From Chroococcidiopsis thermalis PCC 7203 (GTDB taxonomy: Bacteria > Cyanobacteriota > Cyanobacteriia > Cyanobacteriales > Chroococcidiopsidaceae), in NCBI RefSeq assembly GCF_000317125.1, contig NC_019695.1, positions 2,406,336 to 2,470,335 on the forward strand: 64,000 nucleotides of DNA, written 5' to 3'. A program made the position numbers and the translations under genes. Below are positions 54,046 through 60,938 of the stretch, piece by piece; within the stretch, counting starts at the first letter, position 1; each line of letters starts with the position of its first letter. Below the pieces are notes generated by a model that was not told where the DNA came from, did not search any database, and saw only the letters and a list, made by a program, of their open reading frames with translations.

Positions 54046-55941
54046 AAACACATTGCCCTAATTAGCGAACATGCCACCCCGTTAGGAATTTTTGGGGGGG
54101 TTGATAGTGGTGGTCAGAATGTTTATGTGGGTCAGGTAGCAAAACACTTGGCAGCAATTGGTTATAGCGTTGATGTATTCACGCGGCGCGATCGCCCCCA
54201 ATTACCAGAGGTGGTGGAGTGGCATTGCGGAGTCAGAATTATTCACGTTAGCGCAGGTAAACCGGAGGTATTACCTAAAGAGGCATTACTACCGCATATG
54301 GAGGAATTTACTGCCAATGCGATCGCTTTTATGGATCGTCAGTGGCGCTACGACCTGATCCACGCCAATTTCTGGATGTCAGCCTTAGTTGCCGCAGAAA
54401 TTAAGCGCCAACGAGGAATTCCCTTTGTGGTTACGTTTCATGCGTTAGGACGGGTACGGCGTTTGCATCAAGGCAATGCCGATCGATTTCCTGACGAACG
54501 CTTTGCAATTGAAGATCGGATCGTGCGGGAAGCCGACAAAATTATTGCCGAGTGTCCCCAAGATCGAGAAGATTTACTTTCCCTTTATCCAGCCGATCCT
54601 GAAAAGATTAAGGTGATTCCCTGCGGTTTCGATCGCTCGGAGTTCTGGCAGATCGATCGCTTCCAAGCACGATTGAGTTTAGGTATACCTCAACAGGAAA
54701 GGATCGTACTGCAACTCGGTCGCCTAGTTCCTCGTAAAGGTGTGGATAATGCGATCCGAGGGTTTGCGCGTTTGGTCGAGCAGCATGAAATTACAGCACG
54801 TTTGCTCATTGTGGGGGGCGAGTCCGTTCATCCCGATCCGCAAATTACGCCTGAGATCGGTCGCTTAAACGCGATCGCATCTACTTTGGGAATCGGCGAT
54901 CGCGTCACGTTTATCGGTCATCGAGGGCGCGAGGTACTGAAATATTTTTACAGTGCGGCAGATGTCTTTGTGACGACTCCTTGGTACGAACCGTTCGGCA
55001 TTACCCCTTTAGAAGCAATGGCTTGCGGTACGCCCGTCATCGGCTCGAATGTGGGAGGGATTAAATTTACAGTTAAAGATGGAGAGACGGGATATTTAAT
55101 TGCACCCAACGAACCGGAAATACTAGGCGATCGCCTTGCGTTTCTGTTCCAAAACCACTCTTTGTTACACCTTTTAGGCAAACAGGCACTCCGCCACGTC
55201 GAACGGTGCTTCACCTGGCAAAAGGTTACTAGCGAGATTGCTGCGCTATACGAAACGATTTTAGCAGGTAGCAAATTGGTTGGTAATTCTATGCATGAAT
55301 TGGCAGCGATCGCAAGTAGTTTTGATGCAGCAATTCAAGCTTTTCAAGCATCTAAAGCTACCCTGAGTGAAGGAATTCTCGCAGCAGCCAAGCAATTAAG
55401 CCACTGCTTTGCCCAAGGGGGAAAAGTCTTAATCTGCGGTAACGGTGGCAGTGCGGCTGAAGCGCAGCATCTGGCTGCCGAATTCGTCGGTCGTTTTCGC
55501 TGTCCCTATCGGGCAGGACTACCCGCGATCGCACTAACGGCTGATAGTGCAATTCTGACTGCATGGTCGAATGATGTGGGATATGACGACATTTTCGCTC
55601 GACAGGTGAAAACCTTTGCTCAACCTGGAGATATATTGCTCGGTATTAGTACCAGTGGGCGATCGCGTAATGTCATCAACGCTTTCCAAGCAGCACGCCA
55701 GCAAAATCTTAGTTGCATTGCCCTCCTTGGCGGTAACGGTGGCGAACTAGTAGGACTTGCAGATATTGTAATTCGCGTTCCTGCCAACGATCCGCAACGA
55801 ATTCAAGAGGTTCAGTTGTTAGTAGTGCATTTATTGTGCGAATTGGTAGAGGAAAAACTGTTAACCGTTCCACAACTATCTGGGAACAAGGAGCAGGGAG
55901 CCGGGAGCCGGGAGCAGTTATCAGTTATCAGTTATCAGTGA
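54040..55941 (+). CDS. GT4 glycosyltransferase fused to phosphoheptose isomerase (GmhA)
   Basis: A 633-residue bifunctional protein. Residues 1-410 are a sucrose-synthase-like GT4: FGGVDSGGQNVYVGQVAKHL, VLQLGRLVPRKGVDNAIRGF, EPFGITPLEAMACGTPVIG and DGETGYLIAP. Residues about 430-610 are a SIS-domain GmhA: GKVLICGNGGSAAEAQHLAAEFVGR, ILLGISTSGRSRNVINAF and RIQEVQLLVVHLLCELVE. The His, Glu, Gln and His matching E. coli GmhA His61, Glu65, Gln172 and His180 are all present, so the isomerase (sedoheptulose 7-phosphate to heptose 7-phosphate) should be active. The last 19 residues derive from simple repeats. The fusion couples heptose supply to a transfer step. Confidence 0.9.
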   Translation: MTKHIALISEHATPLGIFGGVDSGGQNVYVGQVAKHLAAIGYSVDVFTRRDRPQLPEVVEWHCGVRIIHVSAGKPEVLPKEALLPHMEEFTANAIAFMDRQWRYDLIHANFWMSALVAAEIKRQRGIPFVVTFHALGRVRRLHQGNADRFPDERFAIEDRIVREADKIIAECPQDREDLLSLYPADPEKIKVIPCGFDRSEFWQIDRFQARLSLGIPQQERIVLQLGRLVPRKGVDNAIRGFARLVEQHEITARLLIVGGESVHPDPQITPEIGRLNAIASTLGIGDRVTFIGHRGREVLKYFYSAADVFVTTPWYEPFGITPLEAMACGTPVIGSNVGGIKFTVKDGETGYLIAPNEPEILGDRLAFLFQNHSLLHLLGKQALRHVERCFTWQKVTSEIAALYETILAGSKLVGNSMHELAAIASSFDAAIQAFQASKATLSEGILAAAKQLSHCFAQGGKVLICGNGGSAAEAQHLAAEFVGRFRCPYRAGLPAIALTADSAILTAWSNDVGYDDIFARQVKTFAQPGDILLGISTSGRSRNVINAFQAARQQNLSCIALLGGNGGELVGLADIVIRVPANDPQRIQEVQLLVVHLLCELVEEKLLTVPQLSGNKEQGAGSREQLSVISYQ

Positions 55942-55984
55942 CCAATTACCCATTACCCAATAACAAATCAAAACGGAAAAAATT

Positions 55985-56710
55985 ATGCAAAATTTAACTG
56001 CAAAAGTAGCACTAGTTACAGGTGGCGCACGCGGATTAGGTGAAGCAATTTGTCATATCTTAGCTGATGCAGGAATTACCACCATTATTGCTGATGTTCG
56101 TCTTGAATTAGCAGAAAAAGTTGCGCAAATCTTACGCGATAGCGGCAAAGAAGCAATGGCAGTTGCACTTGATGTTTCTAGCGCCGCACAAGTTGAAACT
56201 GTCATTGAAAAAATTGTGAATCGATATGGAAGAATAGATGTCTTAGTTAATAACGCAGGTATAGACTTAACCGTTTCGATTGAAGAAATGCCCGTTCAAG
56301 AATGGGAGCGTATTCTCAATGTGAATTTAACGGGACCATTTATTATGTCTAAAGCCGTTTTTACCCCAATGAGAGAACAGGGAGACGGTTTTATTATTAA
56401 TATTACTTCGACGGCGGCTAAACGAGCGTGGGCGAACGCCTCAGCTTACCACGCTAGTAAATGGGGATTATTAGGCTTTTCTCATGCTCTACATGTTGAA
56501 GGTAGACCGCACAATATTAAAGTGACTGCTGTAGTGGCTGGCGGGATGCGAACCCCTTTCTTAACAGAACGTTTTCCCGAACTCGATTTAAGCACATTGC
56601 AAGATCCAAAAAACGTTGCTCAAACAGTTTTATATCTATTAATGCAACCAGCCGATACGGTAATTCCAGAAATCATGGTTTTACCAATGAAAGAAAGTTC
56701 TTGGCCCTAA
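55985..56710 (+). CDS. Classical SDR oxidoreductase in the heptose block
   Basis: A 241-residue SDR: VALVTGGARGLGEAICHIL, DVRLELAEKV, LVNNAGIDLTVSI, Ser in INITSTAAKRAWANASAY, and YHASK. The Asp after the second strand favours NAD(H). It lacks the length and motifs of HldD, the extended-SDR heptose epimerase of about 310 residues, so it is not that enzyme. It might modify a sugar nucleotide or an unrelated substrate. The C-terminal segment DTVIPEIMVLPMKESSWP is similar in style to the SDR at 18416-19141 (ILIPRLLAVPVAQPV), suggesting the same subfamily. Confidence 0.88.
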   Translation: MQNLTAKVALVTGGARGLGEAICHILADAGITTIIADVRLELAEKVAQILRDSGKEAMAVALDVSSAAQVETVIEKIVNRYGRIDVLVNNAGIDLTVSIEEMPVQEWERILNVNLTGPFIMSKAVFTPMREQGDGFIINITSTAAKRAWANASAYHASKWGLLGFSHALHVEGRPHNIKVTAVVAGGMRTPFLTERFPELDLSTLQDPKNVAQTVLYLLMQPADTVIPEIMVLPMKESSWP

Positions 56711-56785
56711 TTCAATTTTAGATTTTGGATTAAGTCTACTTTTGCCCTCTACTCCCTACTCCCTGCTCCCTGCTCCCTACTAAAT

Positions 56786-57373
56786 ATGAAAGCAGTTTTT
56801 CTGGATAAAGATGGTACTTTAATTGAAGATGTTCCTTACAACATCGATCCAGATAGAATTCGACTTTGTGCAGGTGCATTAGAAGCAGTGCAAATGTTAG
56901 CCGCTGCTGACTACCAAATCTTTATTATTACAAACCAATCTGGTATAGCACGCGGCTACTTTCCAGAAAGCGCTCTCATAAATGTAGAGAAACATTTGCG
57001 GCAATTATTGGCTACTGCTGGTGTTTCTCTAGCCAGTTTTTATTATTGTCCTCACCACCCTCAAGGAGTTATCACAGAATTTGCGATTGATTGCGACTGT
57101 CGTAAACCCAATCCTGGCTTGCTGAAAAAAGCAGCAAAGGAACACTCAATTAAATTAGATCGATCTTGGATGATTGGTGACATTTTAAATGATATTGAAG
57201 CAGGAAATATAGCAGGTTGCCGCACAATTTTAATTGACAATGGCAATGAAAATGAATGGCAAATATCGCGATCGCGATTACCCAACTTTATCGTAAATAA
57301 CTTACGGGAAGCTGCTGCGGTAATTATGGCAAGCGATCGCTCACCTCCACAAAAAAAACACCCCTATTCTTAG
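56786..57373 (+). CDS. gmhB: D-glycero-beta-D-manno-heptose-1,7-bisphosphate 7-phosphatase
   Basis: A 195-residue HAD phosphatase. The first motif is FLDKDGTLIED (Asp 7 and Asp 9), the second is IITNQSG, and RKPNPGLL and MIGDILNDIEAG complete the HAD set. The zinc loop CPHHPQG...DCDCRKP (Cys, His, Cys, Cys) separates GmhB and HisB-type phosphatases from others. With HldE and GmhA in the same block the heptose assignment is firm; alone it could also fit histidinol phosphatase. The start follows a CTCCCTACTCCCTGCTCC tract with no classical ribosome site. Confidence 0.9.
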   Translation: MKAVFLDKDGTLIEDVPYNIDPDRIRLCAGALEAVQMLAAADYQIFIITNQSGIARGYFPESALINVEKHLRQLLATAGVSLASFYYCPHHPQGVITEFAIDCDCRKPNPGLLKKAAKEHSIKLDRSWMIGDILNDIEAGNIAGCRTILIDNGNENEWQISRSRLPNFIVNNLREAAAVIMASDRSPPQKKHPYS

Positions 57374-57404
57374 CATTCTTCATATCTAGAACGCGAGAAA
57401 CCCT

Positions 57405-57438
57405 TTGCGACTCTGCGCCTTTGCGTGACACAAAAACA
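57405..57438. repeat. CTTTGCGCCTTTGCGT-type repeat before hldE
   Basis: CTTTGCGACTCTGCGCCTTT and GCGTGACACAAAAA form a degenerate repeat 20 bp before the HldE start. A related block (58943-58977) precedes the next GT9 gene. The pattern is a dispersed spacer repeat of cyanobacteria. Confidence 0.65.
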
Positions 57439-57457
57439 AAACTATGGAATATAAATT

Positions 57458-58930
57458 ATGATTGCCCAACAGTATCTCGATAAATGGACAAACTTGCACG
57501 TTCTTGCGATCGGCGAGGCAATGTTAGACTGTTACTTAGAAGGGACCTCTAACCGCCTTTGCCGAGAAGCACCCGTTCCCATCGTCGATATTAGTAGCTT
57601 GAAAGACGTACCTGGAGGTGCAGCAAATACTGCAGCAAATATCGCTCGTTTGGGAGCAAGTGTATCATTTCTATCAGTCATAGGAACCGATTTAGAAGGC
57701 GATCGCTTAAAACGAACTCTTCAAGAACGAGGAATTTCCACTCATAATTTAATCGCTTCTACCCAAAGGCAAACTTTACTCAAACAACGCATTTCCTCTG
57801 ACTCTCAATTACTCCTAAGGTGCGATCGTGGTAGTACAGAAAACATCGATCCTCAAATTGAAAACCAACTGATAGAAAACTTAAACCGTCTTTATCCAAC
57901 TTGTGACGCAACTGTAATTTCAGATTACGGTGGTGGAATTCTCACCCCAAGAATTATTCAGACAATAGCTCAACTTCAAACACAATATCCTCGAACTATA
58001 GTTGTTGATTCTAAACAGTTGAAAAATTTTCAGTCTGTTAATATCACTGCAATTAAACCCAACTATCAGCAAGCTATTCAACTATTAGAGATCTCAGCTT
58101 TAAAAGGAAAAGAACGAATTCAGCAAATTGTAGACAGGGGAGCAAAACTACTCGATTTAATTAACACTCAACTCGCCGCAGTCACTCTAGATGCCGAGGG
58201 AGCCATCATTTTTGAGCGTAACAATCCACCCTATATTATCCCTTCCCATCCCACGTCCAACAGCCAAGCAACAGGCGCAGGAGATACATTCGTAAGCGGC
58301 TTAACCCTTGCCTTAGCCGCAGGTGCAGCAGGAAAACTTGCCGCATCAATTGCATCTGCAACAGCAGCAATTGTGGTAACTCAACCAGGTACGACGACTT
58401 GTAGCTTATCAGCATTACACCAGTCTCTTTCCGGTAATCAAAAACTAGTTGTCAGTCGGGAATCGCTAGTAACTTCGATCCAAGAACACCGCAATTGGAA
58501 ACACAAAATTGTTTTTACCAATGGATGTTTCGATCTTCTACATCTCGGACACGTTACCTATTTAAAACAAGCAAAACAATTAGGAGATATTCTCATCGTT
58601 GGTGTTAACTCAGATGAAAGTATTCGACAATTAAAAGGTGCAAATCGTCCTGTAAATTGTTTGAGCGATCGCTTGGCAATTCTCTCGGCTTTGGAAAGCG
58701 TCGATTATGTCATTCCTTTTGCCGAATCAACCCCCAGCGAACTGATTAAAATTATTCGTCCTGATATTTACGTTAAAGGAGGAGACTACACCCCAGAAAT
58801 GCTACCCGAAGTTCCTCTAATAGAAGAACTAGGCGGCGAAGTCAAAATCTTACCTTACGTCAGTAACATTTCTACAACCGCAATAGTCAACCGCATCTAT
58901 CAAACCTTCTCCAAACTCCCCTCAATCTAA
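57458..58930 (+). CDS. hldE: Bifunctional heptose 7-phosphate kinase/heptose 1-phosphate adenylyltransferase
   Basis: A 490-residue two-domain protein. Residues 1-330 are a PfkB-type kinase: VPGGAANTAANIARLGASVSFLSVIGTDLEGD and QATGAGDTFVSGLTLALAAGA (the GAGD base). Residues about 350-490 are a nucleotidyltransferase with FTNGCFDLLHLGHVTYLKQAKQLGD (HLGH motif), VNSDESIRQLKG and YVKGGDYTPE. This enzyme forms ADP-heptose from heptose 7-phosphate after GmhB removes one phosphate. Complete length and motifs. Together with GmhA and GmhB the block has the full route to ADP-D-glycero-D-manno-heptose; HldD epimerase is not in the window. Confidence 0.95.
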   Translation: MIAQQYLDKWTNLHVLAIGEAMLDCYLEGTSNRLCREAPVPIVDISSLKDVPGGAANTAANIARLGASVSFLSVIGTDLEGDRLKRTLQERGISTHNLIASTQRQTLLKQRISSDSQLLLRCDRGSTENIDPQIENQLIENLNRLYPTCDATVISDYGGGILTPRIIQTIAQLQTQYPRTIVVDSKQLKNFQSVNITAIKPNYQQAIQLLEISALKGKERIQQIVDRGAKLLDLINTQLAAVTLDAEGAIIFERNNPPYIIPSHPTSNSQATGAGDTFVSGLTLALAAGAAGKLAASIASATAAIVVTQPGTTTCSLSALHQSLSGNQKLVVSRESLVTSIQEHRNWKHKIVFTNGCFDLLHLGHVTYLKQAKQLGDILIVGVNSDESIRQLKGANRPVNCLSDRLAILSALESVDYVIPFAESTPSELIKIIRPDIYVKGGDYTPEMLPEVPLIEELGGEVKILPYVSNISTTAIVNRIYQTFSKLPSI

Positions 58931-58942
58931 TTACCTTGCCAT

Positions 58943-58977
58943 CTTTGCGCCTTTGCGTCTTTGCGCGACACAAAAAT
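58943..58977. repeat. CTTTGCGCCTTTGCGT-type repeat before GT9
   Basis: A run of related CTTTGCG units in the short spacer after HldE, continuing almost to the start of the GT9 gene at 58982. The reading frame of that gene is open through the repeat from a TTG at 58961, an artefact of the repeat. The later ATG is the sensible start. Confidence 0.65.
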
Positions 58978-58981
58978 ATCT

Positions 58982-60085
58982 ATGTCACCAACCTGGAATA
59001 CCGCCAAAAAAATTCTCTGTGTCAGACTAGACACGATTGGCGATGTGATTATGACAACTCCCGCCATCCGTGCTTTAAAAACTTCCCACTGCGATCGCCA
59101 TATTACCTTAATGACTTCTTCAGCAGGTGCTGTAGTTGCACCACTTTTACCAGATATTGATGACTTAATTGTTTACGATTCTCCCTGGTTAAAAGCAACT
59201 GCAACCCGCCAAAATAGCGAGCCTGAATATGCGATTATCTCCGAACTTAAAGCCAGAAATTTTGACGCAGCAGTCATTTTTACGGTTTACAGTCAAAGTC
59301 CTCTACCCACTGCCTTTCTTTGCTACATGGCAGGTATTCCACTGCGATTAGCGCATTGTCATGAAAACCCTTATCAATTACTAACCGATTGGATTAAAGA
59401 TCCAGAACCAGAAAATTTCACCCGTCACGAAGTTCAACGTCAACTCGATTTAGTCGCCAGCATTGGTAGTAAAGTTGAAGATAAACGCTTGCGAGTACAG
59501 ATATCAGAAATTGCGAGAAAAAATATTCAAAACTTACTTGAGGAAATTAGAATTAATTTCAGCCAACCTTGGATTATTATGCATCCAGGTGCAACAGCAA
59601 TTTCTCGTCGCTATCCTCCAGAAAGTTTTGCGATCGCCGCACGTAAATTAGTGCAAGACTATAATATTCAAGTTATTTTTACAGGTATAGAATCAGAAAT
59701 AGAACTCGTCGAATCAATTCGATTACAAATGCGATCGCCTTCTTTTTCTCTCGTTAATAGACTAAACTTATCCGAACTTACTGCATTAGTAGAAAAAGCA
59801 CATTTATTAATATCTAATAATACTGCACCCGTACATATTGCTGCCGCAGTTGGGACACCAGTTGTCGATCTTTATGCTTTAACTAACCCACAACACACCC
59901 CTTGGGAAGTTTTAAATCGCGTTATTTTTCACGACGTTCCTTGTCGGATTTGCTATAAAAGCATTTGTCCTGAAGGACATTACCACTGCTTGCGCCTAGT
60001 CGAACCTGAAAGAGTTGTAGATGCTGCGTTAGAACTATTACAGGTTCGTCAGCCAGCTATGCCTGTTCGCGCAACCAAGTTGTGA
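58982..60085 (+). CDS. Glycosyltransferase family 9 (heptosyltransferase-like)
   Basis: About 367 residues. The N-terminal block KKILCVRLDTIGDVIMTTPAIRALK and FDAAVIFTVYSQSPLPTAFLCYMAGIPLRL are GT9 acceptor-domain features; the donor domain shows WIIMHPGATAISRRYPPESFAIAARKLV, FTGIESEIEL, NRLNLSELTALVEKAHLLISNNTAPVHIAAAVGTP and CRICYKSICPEGHYHCLR, a Cys-containing tail. The start ATG at 58982 (MSPTWNTAKK) is preferred over the upstream TTG, which lies in a repeat. A GT2 gene starts with a 4-bp overlap at the 3' end. It probably adds a heptose. Confidence 0.9.
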   Translation: MSPTWNTAKKILCVRLDTIGDVIMTTPAIRALKTSHCDRHITLMTSSAGAVVAPLLPDIDDLIVYDSPWLKATATRQNSEPEYAIISELKARNFDAAVIFTVYSQSPLPTAFLCYMAGIPLRLAHCHENPYQLLTDWIKDPEPENFTRHEVQRQLDLVASIGSKVEDKRLRVQISEIARKNIQNLLEEIRINFSQPWIIMHPGATAISRRYPPESFAIAARKLVQDYNIQVIFTGIESEIELVESIRLQMRSPSFSLVNRLNLSELTALVEKAHLLISNNTAPVHIAAAVGTPVVDLYALTNPQHTPWEVLNRVIFHDVPCRICYKSICPEGHYHCLRLVEPERVVDAALELLQVRQPAMPVRATKL

Positions 60086-60933
60086 GAGCAGTAACATCTT
60101 GGAGCCAAATTGTGACGAAAGACGATTATAGAACAATTGATGTCTTAATTCCAACCTGCGATCGCCCAGTAGCTTTAGCTGTAACTTTAGCTAGCCTTTG
60201 CGCCCAAACTTATCGAGATTTTCAAGTAATTATTTCCGATCAAACTGAAGATCGAGATATATTTGAAACTCGGGAAGTACAAGCAGTGATGCGAGTACTT
60301 GAAGTCCACGGACATTTAGTTAAAACTTACAAGAATTTACCTCGGCGTGGCATTGCCGAACAACGTCAATTTTTATTAGATAAAGCGACTGCTACCTATG
60401 TCATTTTTTTAGATGATGATATAATTTTGGAACCTTATGTCCTCCAAAATTTACTTACAGCTATTCAAGAGGAAAAATGCGGTTTTGTAGGAAATGCATT
60501 TATCGGTCTTAGTTTTATTAACGATATTCGTCCCCACGAACAAAATATTGAGTTTTGGGACACACCAGTAACGCCAGAAGTCGTGAAATCTGGAACCCCA
60601 GCTTGGGAACGGTGGCGCTTGCACAATGCAGCAAACTTACATCACATTCAACAACGCTTTAACATTACTAGCGATCGCCCGCGTAAATATCGTATAGTCT
60701 GGGCAAGCGGTTGTGCCATCTACGATCGCCAAAAATTATTAGATATCGGCGGATACAACTTTTGGCAAGAACTTCCTCCCTATGCTTGCGGCGAGGACGT
60801 GTTAGTACAATTGCGGCTGATGGCAAAATATGGCGGTTGCGGTTTACTCCCATCAGGAGCATATCATCAAGAATTACCAACCACAATTAGCGATCGCAGC
60901 GTTGACGCGCCACACTTATTACCAATTTGTTAG
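60082..60933 (+). CDS. Glycosyltransferase family 2
   Basis: A 283-residue GT-A enzyme: IDVLIPTCDRPVALAVTLASLCAQTYRDFQVIISDQTEDRD, LPRRGIAEQRQFLLDKATATYVIFLDDDIIL (the DDD metal motif) and IVWASGCAIYDRQKLLDIGGYNFWQELPPYACGEDVLVQLRL, which is the acceptor and catalytic ED region. The start may be GTG at 60082, overlapping the upstream stop (GTGA), or GTG at 60112 (VTKDDYRTID). It is placed between two GT9 genes, so it likely acts on the same oligosaccharide. The substrate is unknown. Confidence 0.88.
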   Translation: MRAVTSWSQIVTKDDYRTIDVLIPTCDRPVALAVTLASLCAQTYRDFQVIISDQTEDRDIFETREVQAVMRVLEVHGHLVKTYKNLPRRGIAEQRQFLLDKATATYVIFLDDDIILEPYVLQNLLTAIQEEKCGFVGNAFIGLSFINDIRPHEQNIEFWDTPVTPEVVKSGTPAWERWRLHNAANLHHIQQRFNITSDRPRKYRIVWASGCAIYDRQKLLDIGGYNFWQELPPYACGEDVLVQLRLMAKYGGCGLLPSGAYHQELPTTISDRSVDAPHLLPIC

Positions 60934-60938
60934 TCAAA

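Noticed and set aside
55985-56710. SDR of the heptose block as the HldD epimerase
   Set aside because: It is a 241-residue classical SDR; HldD is an extended SDR of about 310 residues with different substrate-domain motifs.
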